64,000 nucleotides of DNA from Chromobacterium subtsugae (GTDB lineage Bacteria; Pseudomonadota; Gammaproteobacteria; Burkholderiales; Chromobacteriaceae): assembly GCF_001676875.1 (NCBI RefSeq), contig NZ_JYKA01000003.1, positions 248,001 to 312,000 on the forward strand. Direction: 5' to 3'. The position numbers and the translations under genes are program-made. Within the stretch, counting starts at the first letter, position 1; every line of letters begins with the position of its first letter. The notes under the pieces were generated by a model that did no database searches, had not been told where the DNA came from, and saw only the letters and a list, made by a program, of their open reading frames with translations. Positions 38,253-49,059 of the stretch are shown here, one piece after another.

Positions 38253-40233
38253 TTTCCAGCTTGTCCGCGCCGGCGGCCGGATAGGCGCAGCACAGCAGGA
38301 TGTCGCCGGCTTGGGCGGCGTACTCGGGGGGCTGCAGATAGGTGGCCGCGCCGGACAGCAGAACGCCGCGGCAGCTGCCGCAAGTGCCGCCGCGGCAGCT
38401 GAAGTCCGGATTCAGGCCGCAGGACTCGGCCAATTCCAGCAGGCTTTGGCCCGGTTGCCACTCGGCGTCGATGGCGGAGGCGGCAAAGCGCACCGGCACC
38501 GCGTGATCGGCCGGCGGCGGCAGGGCCTGGGTGGCCGAGCCGGCGCGCTTCAGCCCTGCCGGGCCGAAGGCTTCGGCGTGGATGCGCGCGTCTGTCACGC
38601 CGGCTGCGATCAACTCGTCGTACAGCGCCTGCATGAAGCCGGCCGGGCCGCACAGGTAGAAGTCGCCATCAAGATCGGCGCCTGATTGGCGCAGCAGCGC
38701 GAGGTCGGCGCGGCCGGCGTGCTGGTAGTCGACGCCGGCGCGGCTGGAGGTTTCCGGCCGGCTCACCGCCGTCACAATGCGCAGCTTGCCCGCGGATTGA
38801 CGCCGCAGCTGTTCCAGCTCGGCGTCGAAGGCGCGCTCGGCCACGCTGCGGGTGGCGTAAAGCAACAGGGTGGGCGGCATGGCGGCGGGCTGCCCGGCCA
38901 GTTGGTGCAGCATCGCCAGCAACGGAGTGATGCCTATGCCGCCGGCCAGCAGCGCGATGGGGCGCCGCGGCGGCAGCAGTATGAAATCGCCGCGCGGCGG
39001 CAGCGCTTCCACGATGTCGCCCGGCGCCAGCTGATGCAGCCGGGCCGACGCCTTGCCCTGCAGTTTGACGCTGATGCGGTAGCCGCCTGTCTGCGACAGC
39101 GTGTAGTTGCGCAGCCTGACCCCGTCCACGCCGGCCACCTTGACGCTCAGGTGCTGGCCGGGGACGAAGGGCGGCGGCGGGCTGCCGTCCGCCGGCTCCA
39201 GATAGAAAGAGCGGACTTGCGGGCTTTCCTCCACCACCCGCGCCACCCGCAAGGGCAGCCATTGCCGGGCGGCGGTTTGCGGCCAGGCGCCGGTGGCCAG
39301 CGCATATGGCGAAAACTCCCGCAGCTGCCAGCGCAGGGCCAGCGCGTTGCGGCGGCGCACCACCCGCTCCGCGGTGACGCGCCATAGCCGCTCGGCGCCG
39401 GCGAAGCCTTGCCCGTCTTCCGGCAGCACTTCCGCGCCACCGCACAGCTGCAAGGTGTCGCCGCTGGAAAAATCGATGAACAGCAGGCCGGCCTGCGGAT
39501 GCCGCAGCAGATTGCCCAGCGTGTTGAAGTAGCCGTTGCCGGCGAAGTCCGGGATGGTGAGGGTGTCGCCGTCGACGCGGACGAAGCCGGGTTTGCCGCC
39601 GCGGTGGGAGATGTCCACTTGCCAGTTGCTTGCGCCGGGCGCCGCGCTGGCGACGAAGAAAGTATCGGCGGCGGCGATGAAGGCGCGGGCGTCGTCGTCC
39701 AGCCGGTCCATCCATTCCACGGTGCCGACGATGCGGCCGTCGGGCGGGCGGGCGAAGCTGAATTCGCGCAGCTGGATGTATTTGGGGCAGTTGCCGAACG
39801 ATTGTTCTGCCGCCAGCGTGAAGCCGGCGTCGTCAAGCTCGGCCAGCGCGCCGTTCAGGCGGTTGCGGCGGCGGGTGTGCAGCTCTATGCCCAAGAGCGC
39901 CAGCTGCGCGCCGGCCCGCAGGCAGTCGCGCAGCGGATCGGCGCGGCTGGGCAGGCTGTCCACCCGCAGCCGGCGCGGGTCGGGCGAGCGGGCGAAGCCG
40001 GGCTGGCTTTCGATCAGTCCGGCCCAGGGGCGGCCGGCCTCGTCCACCGCCGCCGCCGCCAGAAACGGCAGTTGCGGGAAGAAGTCGCGGTGCTGCTGCG
40101 GCATGTGGTCGCGGATATTGCGCGGACCGGCCGCCGCCATCCGCTCCAGGCTGCCGGCGCGGCGCTGCATTTCCAGCTCGCCCGCGTGCCAGGGGCTGGG
40201 GGTTTTGGCTTCAGCCATGCCGCTAGACGCCAT
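38242..40233 (-). CDS. Three-part oxidoreductase: PNPOx-like, ferredoxin reductase, 2Fe-2S ferredoxin
   Basis: 663 residues. Residues about 40-320 form a split-barrel FMN/PNPOx-like region (LPFLAAAAVDEAGRPWAGLI, GYFNTLGNLLRHPQAGLLFIDF, in part); 330-560 is a ferredoxin-NADP reductase module (PGQHLSVKV, RNYTLSQ, LLAGGIGITPLLAMLH); the last 90 residues are a plant-type ferredoxin with Cys613, Cys618, Cys621 and Cys648/649. Electron flow from NAD(P)H through flavin to iron-sulphur is expected; the substrate of the split barrel is unknown. Starts directly at the GST stop (TGAATG) without a visible ribosome site, so it is likely coupled. Confidence 0.8.
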   Translation of the reverse strand: MASSGMAEAKTPSPWHAGELEMQRRAGSLERMAAAGPRNIRDHMPQQHRDFFPQLPFLAAAAVDEAGRPWAGLIESQPGFARSPDPRRLRVDSLPSRADPLRDCLRAGAQLALLGIELHTRRRNRLNGALAELDDAGFTLAAEQSFGNCPKYIQLREFSFARPPDGRIVGTVEWMDRLDDDARAFIAAADTFFVASAAPGASNWQVDISHRGGKPGFVRVDGDTLTIPDFAGNGYFNTLGNLLRHPQAGLLFIDFSSGDTLQLCGGAEVLPEDGQGFAGAERLWRVTAERVVRRRNALALRWQLREFSPYALATGAWPQTAARQWLPLRVARVVEESPQVRSFYLEPADGSPPPPFVPGQHLSVKVAGVDGVRLRNYTLSQTGGYRISVKLQGKASARLHQLAPGDIVEALPPRGDFILLPPRRPIALLAGGIGITPLLAMLHQLAGQPAAMPPTLLLYATRSVAERAFDAELEQLRRQSAGKLRIVTAVSRPETSSRAGVDYQHAGRADLALLRQSGADLDGDFYLCGPAGFMQALYDELIAAGVTDARIHAEAFGPAGLKRAGSATQALPPPADHAVPVRFAASAIDAEWQPGQSLLELAESCGLNPDFSCRGGTCGSCRGVLLSGAATYLQPPEYAAQAGDILLCCAYPAAGADKLEINL

Positions 40234-40845
40234 TCAGCTTGCGGTGTTGGCCGGCATCGCCACGAAGCCGGGCAGCGCCTCGACGCGGGTCAGCCAGGCG
40301 CGCACATGCGGGTAGGGCGCCAGCGGGATTTCGCCTTCCGGCGCGTGCGCAGTGTAGGTGTACAGCGCGACGTCGGCGATGGTGGCGGCTTGGCCGGCCA
40401 GGAACGGCCGTTCCGCCAGTTCTTGCTCCATCACTTGCAGCAGCGCTTCGGCGCGGCTGACAGCCAGCGGGTAGTCCAGCGGCACGCCGCGCCATTTGTG
40501 CAGCCGCGCCTGCGCGGCGCCGAAGGCCAGCGGGCCGGCGGCGGCGGACAGCCAGCGCTGCACTTGCGCTTCGGCGGCGGGGTCGGCCGGGATCCAATCG
40601 CCATGGCCGTAGCGGCGCGCCAGATAAACCAGGATGGCGTTGGAGTCGGCGATGACGGCGTCGCCGTCCACCAGCACCGGCACCTGGCCGAAGCGGTTGC
40701 GCTTCAGATATGCCGGCTGCTTGTGCTCGCCGGCCGCCAAATTGACCAGGATGGCTTCGTATTCCAGGCCCAGCAGAGACAGCATCAGCCGCGCGCGATG
40801 GCTGTGGCCGGACAGGGGGAAGTCATATAGCTGGATGGCGCTCAT
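40234..40845 (-). CDS. Glutathione S-transferase
   Basis: 203 residues. Thioredoxin-like N-terminal domain (YDFPLSGHSHRARLMLSLLG, NRFGQVPVLVDGDAVIADSNAILVYLA in part) with the cis-proline loop QVPVL and the DS glutathione pair, then the all-helical C-terminal domain. It is the first gene of a two-gene unit with the ferredoxin-reductase fusion, hinting at a shared detoxification role. Confidence 0.88.
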   Translation of the reverse strand: MSAIQLYDFPLSGHSHRARLMLSLLGLEYEAILVNLAAGEHKQPAYLKRNRFGQVPVLVDGDAVIADSNAILVYLARRYGHGDWIPADPAAEAQVQRWLSAAAGPLAFGAAQARLHKWRGVPLDYPLAVSRAEALLQVMEQELAERPFLAGQAATIADVALYTYTAHAPEGEIPLAPYPHVRAWLTRVEALPGFVAMPANTAS

Positions 40846-41021
40846 GGAGGTTTCCTGTATTGGGGGGCGATGTCACTGTGCCAGCAAATGGTCTTTTCAA
40901 GAATGCCTGAACAAGACAATAGATTATTCCGCCGCTTGCAATAAAGCCAGCGCGGCGTCCAGGCAGGATGGCAGGAGGTGCTTCCATTTTGACGGCAATA
41001 TTGATGCGCAATCTCAACTGA

Positions 41022-42569
<1,548 letters not shown>

Positions 42570-42598
42570 GCGGCGTGCAGGCTTGATTGTCGCTATTC

Positions 42599-42650
42599 GG
42601 CGCGGGCGGCGGATCGAGGCTGCATCCGCCGCTCCGCGCCGGATTTATCT
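42599..42650. terminator. Strong hairpin after the M4 protease gene
   Basis: GGCGCGG.CGGCGGAT (42599-42614) pairs with ATCCGCCG..CCGCGCC (42624-42640), about 15 bp, followed by a T-rich ATTTATCTTTT. It also lies at the 3' end of the convergent marR gene. Confidence 0.65.
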
Positions 42651-43172
42651 TTTGCCGCTGGCCGCCGTCGCATCCTCCAGCGCGGCGAGCAGCTCCGCCA
42701 GCCGTTTTTCCAGCGCGTCCAGGCTGCGCGGGGGCAGCGCCGACAAAATGGCGTGCTCATTGGCCACATGCGCTTCCAGCGCGCGCTCGATCAAGGCGAA
42801 GCCGACTTCGCTCAGCCGCACCAGCGTGCTGCGCGCGTCTTGCGCGCTGGCCTCGCGCGAAATCCAGCCTTTTCCTTCCAGCACTTTCAGCCGGTGCGTC
42901 ATGGTGCCGGATGTCACCATCAAGGACGAAAACAGCTCGGTCGGCGCCAGGCAATAGGGCGCGCCGCTGCGCCGCAGCGTGGCCAGCATGTCGAACTCCC
43001 AGCCGCTCAGCCCGTATTGTCCGAACACCGCGTCCATCCGTTGCGACAGCAGCGCCGCGCAGCGGTTGAGGCGGCCTATCACGCCCATCGGGCTGGCGTC
43101 CAGATCGGGTCTTTCCCTGGCCCATTGCGCCAGAATTCTGTCTACCGCATCGCCTTCCCGTTGTACGGCCAT
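42645..43172 (-). CDS. MarR-family transcriptional regulator
   Basis: 175 residues with the MarR winged helix (LSGWEFDMLATLRRSGAPYCLAP, MVTSGTMTHRLKVLEGKGWI, in part, and RSTLVRLSEVG for the wing). It diverges from an EamA exporter gene, and three near-identical palindromes lie in the shared promoter, so it very probably represses both itself and the exporter. Ligand unknown. Confidence 0.9.
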   Translation of the reverse strand: MAVQREGDAVDRILAQWARERPDLDASPMGVIGRLNRCAALLSQRMDAVFGQYGLSGWEFDMLATLRRSGAPYCLAPTELFSSLMVTSGTMTHRLKVLEGKGWISREASAQDARSTLVRLSEVGFALIERALEAHVANEHAILSALPPRSLDALEKRLAELLAALEDATAASGKR

Positions 43173-43184
43173 TCATGTTCCTTG

Positions 43185-43243
43185 TCTTGAATTCAAGATT
43201 TATTTGCCTTGAATTAAAGATAAATGTTATCTTGAATTCAAGT
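43185..43243. promoter_or_regulatory. Three-site MarR operator
   Basis: TCTTGAATTCAAGA (43185-43198), CTTGAATTAAAG (43208-43219) and TCTTGAATTCAAGT (43230-43243) are centred 22 and 23 bases apart, about two helical turns each, between the divergent marR and EamA genes. Confidence 0.85.
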
Positions 43244-43283
43244 TAATTGATCTCGATTATAAATCGAATGGAAAGGCTTGCCC

Positions 43284-44162
43284 ATGTCTCTTCGGCGCGC
43301 ATCCGCTCTGTGGAGCGATGTCTTGATCACCGCCATGGTGCCGGTGATCTGGGGTTCTACCTATATCGTCACCACCCAGTTGCTGCCGCCGGACCGGCCC
43401 TTCACCGCCGCCTTGCTGCGCGTGTTGCCCGCCGGTTTGCTGCTGGCTTGCCTGGGCGGCTGGCGGCCGGCCAAGGGGCAGTGGGGAAAATTGCTGGCGC
43501 TGTCGGCGTTGAACATCGGCGTGTTCCAGGCTTTGCTGTTTGTCGCCGCCTATCGTCTTCCCGGCGGACTGGCCGCGGTGGTGGGCGCTTGCCAGCCGCT
43601 GCTGGTGATGGCGCTGGCCTGGCAGGTGGAAAAGCGCAAGCCGGCGCGGCTGGCTTTGTGGGCCAGCTTGAGCGGCGTAGCCGGCATGGCGGCCTTGCTG
43701 TTGTCGCCGGGTTCGCGCTGGGACGGCTTGGGCATGCTGGCGGCGTTCGGCGGCGCGGTGGCGATGGCCTGCGGCACCTATCTGACCCGGCGTTGGCGTT
43801 TGCCGGTGCCGGTGGCGGCCTTGACCGGCTGGCAGCTGACTTTGGGCGGCCTGATGCTGCTGCCCCTGGCGCGGATCATCGATCCGCCGTTGCCGGTTTT
43901 GACCGCGGCGCAGATCGGCGGCTATGCCTATTTGACGGTTTTCGGCGCGTTGATCGCCTACTGGCTGTGGTTTCGCGGCATCGCCCGCTTGTCGGCGGTG
44001 GCGGTGACATCGCTGGGCCTGCTGAGCCCGTTGACGGCGGTGGTGCTGGGCTGGGCCTTGCTGGGCCAGGCCTTGTCGGCGCAATCGATGCTGGGCCTGG
44101 CCATTGTGCTGGCCAGCGTGCTGGCGGTGCAGTGGAGCATGCTCAATGCCGCGGCCAAATAA
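43284..44162 (+). CDS. EamA/DMT-family transporter
   Basis: 292 residues from the ATG at 43284, 7 bases after GGAAAGG; a TTG two codons earlier is possible. Ten hydrophobic segments in two EamA halves; WGSTYIVTTQLLPPDRP, the paired repeat VVGACQPLLVMALAW / SLGLLSPLTAVVLGW and a final ASVLAVQW are typical of the YedA/YdcZ-like drug/metabolite exporters. It is the likely output of the divergent MarR regulator. Converges with the GNAT gene, 6 bases apart. Confidence 0.85.
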   Translation: MSLRRASALWSDVLITAMVPVIWGSTYIVTTQLLPPDRPFTAALLRVLPAGLLLACLGGWRPAKGQWGKLLALSALNIGVFQALLFVAAYRLPGGLAAVVGACQPLLVMALAWQVEKRKPARLALWASLSGVAGMAALLLSPGSRWDGLGMLAAFGGAVAMACGTYLTRRWRLPVPVAALTGWQLTLGGLMLLPLARIIDPPLPVLTAAQIGGYAYLTVFGALIAYWLWFRGIARLSAVAVTSLGLLSPLTAVVLGWALLGQALSAQSMLGLAIVLASVLAVQWSMLNAAAK

Positions 44163-44168
44163 GAGGTC

Positions 44169-44696
44169 TTATGGCTTGGACGACGCGGTAGGCGTCAGCC
44201 GCGCCATCATCAAGACATCCTTGTAGCGCCCATCGATGCAGATCGCCTCGCGTTTGCGGCCTTCCAGCAGAAAGCCGTGTCTTTCGTAGAGCTTGATCGC
44301 GTTGAGGTTGTCTTCATGCACGGTCAGCTCCAGGCGGCGATAGCCGCGCTGCTCGGCCAATTGCAATGTGCTGTCCAGCAGCCATCCGCCCAGGCCCATG
44401 CCGCGGTAGCGCGGCAGCAGGCCCATGCCCAGCGTGCCGCCATGCTGGTAGATGGGAAAGTGCTGGGGGGCGACATCGCACCAGCCGACGACCTGCTTGC
44501 CGTCCAGCAGCAGCAAGTGCGGGGCTTTCCGGGCCAATTGGCTGCGCGCGTATTCGGCCGAAGCCGCTTGCGGGATTTCCAGAAAGGCCAGGTAGCGCCG
44601 TTCTCGGGCCACGCTGTCGGTGACGCGCCAGAAATTCTCGATATGCTCGGCGCTCAGGTGTCGCAGGGAAAATGCAGTGGTGTAGGGATTGGGCAT
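44169..44696 (-). CDS. GNAT-family N-acetyltransferase
   Basis: 175 residues from the ATG at 44696 (AAGG in front). Acetyl-CoA loop LPRYRGMGLGGWLLD and the later NLNAIKLYERHGF are present; GMGLL and YQHGGTLGMGL mark the central strand. Similar in layout to YhhY/RimJ-like enzymes. Substrate not predictable. Confidence 0.85.
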   Translation of the reverse strand: MPNPYTTAFSLRHLSAEHIENFWRVTDSVARERRYLAFLEIPQAASAEYARSQLARKAPHLLLLDGKQVVGWCDVAPQHFPIYQHGGTLGMGLLPRYRGMGLGGWLLDSTLQLAEQRGYRRLELTVHEDNLNAIKLYERHGFLLEGRKREAICIDGRYKDVLMMARLTPTASSKP

Positions 44697-44762
44697 GGCA
44701 ATGGCCTTCTTTGAGAGGGCCATTTTATGGAGTGGGAGATGACGTTGCAATATTGCTGTCGG

Positions 44763-45155
44763 TCAGGCGGCTGTGCTCTGGCTGCCGATCACGTTGCGGC
44801 AATGGTTTTCCAGCGCGCCGATTTCGTCCAGCACCGCGTCGATGTCATGGCGCTGCGATTCCAGCTGGTTGCGGCGGGACTGGAGCAGATCCAGCAGCTT
44901 TTGCGACTGGCTGGCTTCATCGCGCGCCAATTGGTACAGGTCGATGATTTCGCGGATCTCCGCCAGCGACAGGCCGATGCGCTTGCCGCGCAGGATCAGC
45001 TTCAGACGGGCGCGGTCGCGGCGGTTGAACAGACGCTGGCGTCCTTCGCGCTGGGGCTCGATCAGCCCTTGTTCCTCGTAGAAGCGGATGGTGCGCAGGG
45101 TGACGTCGAATTCTTGCGCCAGATCGGAGATGGTGAAAAATTCTGCTTGGTTCAT
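44763..45155 (-). CDS. liuR: MerR-family regulator LiuR
   Basis: 130 residues from the ATG at 45155 (AAGGA upstream); the family start FTISDLAQEFDVTLRTIRFYEE fits. Winged HTH at about 6-40, then a long dimerisation coiled coil. No cysteines in metal-binding positions. The same TTACGTTTACGTAA palindrome occurs upstream of its own divergent promoter and of the liu operon 14 kb away, so I assign it as LiuR, regulator of leucine/isovalerate breakdown. Confidence 0.85.
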   Translation of the reverse strand: MNQAEFFTISDLAQEFDVTLRTIRFYEEQGLIEPQREGRQRLFNRRDRARLKLILRGKRIGLSLAEIREIIDLYQLARDEASQSQKLLDLLQSRRNQLESQRHDIDAVLDEIGALENHCRNVIGSQSTAA

Positions 45156-45210
45156 ATGTTTTCCTTCAGGCGGCGATTGTAGCGTTTTTCCCACTCCAAC
45201 AGATGAAAGC

Positions 45211-45236
45211 TTGATTTACGTTTACGTAATCGTCAA
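45211..45236. promoter_or_regulatory. LiuR operator between liuR and the acyl-CoA ligase gene
   Basis: TTACGTTTACGTAA (45216-45229) with flanking GAT/ATC, followed by CGTCAA as at the liu promoter. In the plus direction TTGATT lies before it, in the minus direction TTGACG; the -10 boxes are poor. Confidence 0.75.
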
Positions 45237-45272
45237 CCTGTGTCTTCGCGCAACCGACACGGGGAACCGTCG

Positions 45273-46961
45273 ATGCAACAGGCCAGCTACGCCCAGGGGG
45301 CCAGCGATCAGCCGCTATTGGGACAGACCATAGGACGTTTTTTCGACCAGGCTTGCGAACGCCATGCCGACCGGCTGGCGCTGCGCGTGCGGCAGCAGGA
45401 CATCCGCTGGAGCTACGCCGAATTGCGGCGGCAGGTGGATCGGCTGGCCTGCGGCTTGCTGCGGCTGGGCCTGGCCCCGGGGGAGCGGGTAGGCATCTGG
45501 TCGCAGAACCGCGCCGAATGGGTGCTGATGCAGTTCGCCAGCGCCAAGGCCGGCCTGGTGCTGGTCAACATCAACCCGGCCTACCGCCGCGCCGAGCTGG
45601 AGTACGCGCTGAACAAAGTGCAGTGCCGCGCGCTGGTGCTGTCGCCCGGCTTCAAAAGCAGCGACTACGTGGAGACGATGCGCCAGCTGGCGCCGGAACT
45701 GGACGCCTGCAGGCCGGGCGAGCTGCGCGCGGGGCGCGTGCCCGAGCTGCGCTGGGTAGTGCGGATGGGGCAGCAGGCGCTGCCGGGCATCCTGCCGTTT
45801 TCCGAGCTATTGGCCGAGCCGACGGCGGCCGAGCTGGCGGCGCTGCAGGCGGTGGGCGAGGCGCTGCAGTGCGGCGACGCGGCGAACATCCAGTTCACCT
45901 CAGGCACCACCGGCCATCCCAAGGGCGCGACGCTGTCGCATCGCAATATTCTCAACAACGCCTGGTTCGTCGGCGCGGCGATGCGGCTGCGCGCCGACGA
46001 CAGGCTGTGCATTCCGGTGCCGCTCTACCATTGCTTCGGCATGGTGATGGGCACGCTGTGCTGCCTGTGCCGCGGCGCGGCGATGGTGCTGCCGGCGGAG
46101 GGTTTCGACGCGCTGGCGGTGTTGCAGACGGTTGCCGAGGAGCGCTGCACCGCCTTGCACGGCGTGCCGACCATGTTCATTTCGCTGCTGGACCACCCGC
46201 GCTTCGCCGAATTCGAGCTGTCCAGCCTGCGCACCGGCATCATGGCCGGCAGCCCCTGCCCGGTGGAGGTGATGAAGCGGGTGTTGTCGCAGCTGCACAT
46301 GGCCGAGGTGACCATCTGCTACGGCATGACCGAAACCAGCCCGGTCAGCCTGCAAAGCGCCGCCGACAGCCCGCTGGAGCAAAGGGTGAGCACGGTGGGC
46401 GGCGTTCATCCGCATGTGGAGGTGAAGATAGTGGACGCCGAGGGGCGCGTCGCGCCGCGCGGCCAGCGCGGCGAGTTGTGCGTGCGCGGCTACTCGGTGA
46501 TGCTGGGCTATTGGGACGATCCGGACATGACGCGCGCCGCCATCGATGCGGAAGGCTGGATGCACAGCGGCGATCTGGCGATCATGCGCGACGATGGTTT
46601 GGTCAACATCGTCGGCCGGGTCAAGGACATGGTGATCCGCGGCGGCGAAAACATCTATCCGCGCGAGGTGGAGGAGTTCCTCTACCGCCATCCCAAGATC
46701 CAGGACGTGCAGGCGATAGGCGTGCCGGACGCGCGCTACGGCGAGGAGCTGTGCGTGTGGATACGGCTGCGCGACGGCGAAACCGCGACCGAGGAGGAGA
46801 TCCGCGCCTTTTGCCAGGGCGAGATCGCTCATTACAAGATTCCGCGTTACATCGAGTTTGTCGATGGCTTTCCGATGACGGTCACCGGCAAGGTGCAGAA
46901 GTATCTGATGCGGCGGAAAATGCTGGAAAAGCTGGGTTTGCCGGATGTCAAAACAGCCTGA
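45273..46961 (+). CDS. Acyl-CoA ligase (AMP-forming)
   Basis: 562 residues from the ATG at 45273; a GTG 33 bases earlier has no ribosome site. ANL signature [18 protein letters not shown], the [10 protein letters not shown] motif, the hinge [16 protein letters not shown] and C-terminal Lys in [13 protein letters not shown] are all present. It resembles medium-chain/acyl-CoA synthetases of branched-chain acid pathways. The LiuR box in front predicts activation of free isovalerate or similar acids for the liu pathway. Confidence 0.85.
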   Translation: MQQASYAQGASDQPLLGQTIGRFFDQACERHADRLALRVRQQDIRWSYAELRRQVDRLACGLLRLGLAPGERVGIWSQNRAEWVLMQFASAKAGLVLVNINPAYRRAELEYALNKVQCRALVLSPGFKSSDYVETMRQLAPELDACRPGELRAGRVPELRWVVRMGQQALPGILPFSELLAEPTAAELAALQAVGEALQCGDAANIQFTSGTTGHPKGATLSHRNILNNAWFVGAAMRLRADDRLCIPVPLYHCFGMVMGTLCCLCRGAAMVLPAEGFDALAVLQTVAEERCTALHGVPTMFISLLDHPRFAEFELSSLRTGIMAGSPCPVEVMKRVLSQLHMAEVTICYGMTETSPVSLQSAADSPLEQRVSTVGGVHPHVEVKIVDAEGRVAPRGQRGELCVRGYSVMLGYWDDPDMTRAAIDAEGWMHSGDLAIMRDDGLVNIVGRVKDMVIRGGENIYPREVEEFLYRHPKIQDVQAIGVPDARYGEELCVWIRLRDGETATEEEIRAFCQGEIAHYKIPRYIEFVDGFPMTVTGKVQKYLMRRKMLEKLGLPDVKTA

Positions 46962-47052
46962 TTCCAGACCGTCCAGGCAGCGAAATGCCGGCCAGAAGCG
47001 CGCTTTTGGCTTACAATGCGCCCAGACCTGATTCACCCTTGAGGAATACACC

Positions 47053-47730
47053 ATGACCGTTACCGCTTTCAACGATGCCGACCTGGCCCGTCTCGAAACG
47101 CTGTTGACCCCGTTGTCCGCCAGCGGCAGCACCATGCGCCCGGACGAAGTGCAGGGCTTCTTCGCCGCGTTGGTGAGCGGACCAGATGCGGTCGATACCG
47201 ATTTCTGGCTGCCGGAAGTGCTGGGCGACGCGCCGGCTTTCGAAAGCCAGGCCGATGAAGCCGAGCTGAAAACCCTGCTGCAAAAGCTGTTCGACACCAC
47301 CCGCGACGTGCTGGCCGCCGGCGAAGAGCTGGACATGATCTTGTACGCGGAAGAAGACAGCGAAGAAGAGGGCGAGCCGGACTACTGGCCGTGGGCGAAC
47401 GCCTACCTGTACGCGCTGGATCTGGTCGACACCGACTGGTTCGAAGTGGCGGAAGAGGACGAGGGCTTCGAAAGCCTGATGATGCCGATGCTGGTGCTGG
47501 GCGGCGCGTTCGAGGAAGAAGACGGCGAAGACCTGCTGACTTTCACCGACGAAGAGGTGGAAGGCTACAAGGAAGAGCTGACCGACGCCCTGCAGGCGGT
47601 GTTCGGCTACTGGCGCGCCAAGGAGCAGGCGCCGACCACGGTTCGCCGCGATGGCGACAAAGTGGGCCGCAACGACGTGTGCCCGTGCGGCAGCGGCAAG
47701 AAGTACAAGGCTTGCTGCGGCAGCAACTGA
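47053..47730 (+). CDS. YecA/UPF0149 family protein with SEC-C zinc motif
   Basis: 225 residues. The N-terminal UPF0149 domain ([20 protein letters not shown], in part, and [12 protein letters not shown]) is acidic and helical. The last 22 residues are a SEC-C motif [19 protein letters not shown] that binds zinc through CxCx8CC, as in the SecA tail and YecA, where it contacts ribosomes. A role near translation/secretion is inferred. A TACAAT at 47012-47017 may be its -10 box. Strong terminator follows. Confidence 0.88.
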   Translation: MTVTAFNDADLARLETLLTPLSASGSTMRPDEVQGFFAALVSGPDAVDTDFWLPEVLGDAPAFESQADEAELKTLLQKLFDTTRDVLAAGEELDMILYAEEDSEEEGEPDYWPWANAYLYALDLVDTDWFEVAEEDEGFESLMMPMLVLGGAFEEEDGEDLLTFTDEEVEGYKEELTDALQAVFGYWRAKEQAPTTVRRDGDKVGRNDVCPCGSGKKYKACCGSN

Positions 47731-47748
47731 GCCGGCCGGCCGATCATG

Positions 47749-47775
47749 AAAGCGGACCATGGGTCCGCTTTTTTT
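47749..47775 (+). terminator. Rho-independent terminator after the yecA-like gene
   Basis: AAAGCGGACC and GGTCCGCTTT around ATG, then seven T. Confidence 0.9.
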
Positions 47776-47899
47776 ATGGCCATGCATCCGGAACGCGCGC
47801 AGGCGGGCCCCATCGACGCGGAGACGCTAGGCGCGGGTGCTTAGGCATGGCTTAATATGCCTTTGAAATTTTCGGCCGCAAGCCTAGCCTGGACCCGCG

Positions 47900-49057
47900 A
47901 TGAACCCCGCCCTCGTTTTCGATTACTACAATCCCACCCATCTTCATTTCGGCGCCGGCCAGTTGGCCGGCCTGGAGCGGCTGCTGCCTGCCGGCGCCAG
48001 GATCCTGCTGCTGTACGGCGGCGGCTCGATCAAGCGCAACGGCATCCACGCGCGCTTGCAGCAAGCCTTGCGCGGCCATGACTGGCTGGAGTTCGGCGGC
48101 GTGGCGCCCAATCCAGACGTGGAGGCTTTAGCCGGCGCGCTGGCGCTGCTGCGCGAGAGCCGGCGCGATTTCATCCTGGCGGCGGGCGGCGGTTCCGTCA
48201 TCGACGCCGCCAAATACCTGGCGGCCGCGGCCTTGCATGACGGCGATGGCTGGGAGCTGGTTTCCGGCAAGCAGCCAGTGCGGGCGGCATTGCCGCTGGG
48301 CGTGGTGCTGACGCTGGCCGCCACCGGTTCGGAAGGCAACGGCACCGCGGTGATTTCGCGGCTGTCCAGCCAGGAGAAGCTGGCTTTTCGCTCGCCGCTG
48401 CTGCGGCCGCGTTTCGCGGTTCTCGACCCCGACACCCTGGCCACCCTGCCTGACCGGCAACTGGCCAACGGCGTGACCGACGCCTTCGTCCATGCCTGCG
48501 AGCAATACCTGACCTACCCGGTAGGCGCGCTGGTGCAGGATGGCTGCGCCGAGGCGGTGCTGCGGGCGCTGTACCGGCTGGCTTGCCGTTTCGACGAGCG
48601 CGGCACGCCGGACTGGCGGCAGAACATGATGTGGGCCGCCAACCAGGCGCTGTCCGGCGCCATTGGCCTGGGGGTGCCGCATGACTGGGCCACGCACGGC
48701 ATCGGCCGGGCGCTGACCGCGCTGTACGGCATAGACCACGGCCGCACCCTGTCCATCGTACAGCCGTCGCTGCTGCGCGAGGCCTGCGCGGAAAAAGCCG
48801 CCAAGCTGCGCCAGATGGGCGCGCGGGTGTTCGACGCTCCGGAATTGGCCGCGGAGCGGGTGATAGACAAGGTGGAAGACATGTATCGCGCGCTCGGCAT
48901 GCCGGTGACGCTGGCCGAGGCCGGCGTGCCGGATGCCGGGGCGGCCGCCGACGATGTGCTGGCCTTGCTGCGGCGCGACGGCCGGTTCGGATTGGGGGAG
49001 GGCGGCATCTTGATCGAGGCGCGCGTCGGCCGCATCGTGCGGGCGTTTTGCCGCTGA
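47900..49057 (+). CDS. Iron-dependent alcohol dehydrogenase, YqhD-like
   Basis: 385 residues, NAD(P)-dependent group III alcohol dehydrogenase. Nucleotide loop GGGSVIDAAKYLAA (96-109); metal ligands Asp194, His198, His266 and His280 (GVTDAFVHACE, PHDWATHGIG, YGIDHGRT). The 39-residue spacing of early glycines and the YG...D..LT.MYG core match YqhD, which reduces short aldehydes during oxidative stress. Stands alone. Confidence 0.9.
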   Translation: MNPALVFDYYNPTHLHFGAGQLAGLERLLPAGARILLLYGGGSIKRNGIHARLQQALRGHDWLEFGGVAPNPDVEALAGALALLRESRRDFILAAGGGSVIDAAKYLAAAALHDGDGWELVSGKQPVRAALPLGVVLTLAATGSEGNGTAVISRLSSQEKLAFRSPLLRPRFAVLDPDTLATLPDRQLANGVTDAFVHACEQYLTYPVGALVQDGCAEAVLRALYRLACRFDERGTPDWRQNMMWAANQALSGAIGLGVPHDWATHGIGRALTALYGIDHGRTLSIVQPSLLREACAEKAAKLRQMGARVFDAPELAAERVIDKVEDMYRALGMPVTLAEAGVPDAGAAADDVLALLRRDGRFGLGEGGILIEARVGRIVRAFCR

Positions 49058-49059
49058 GG

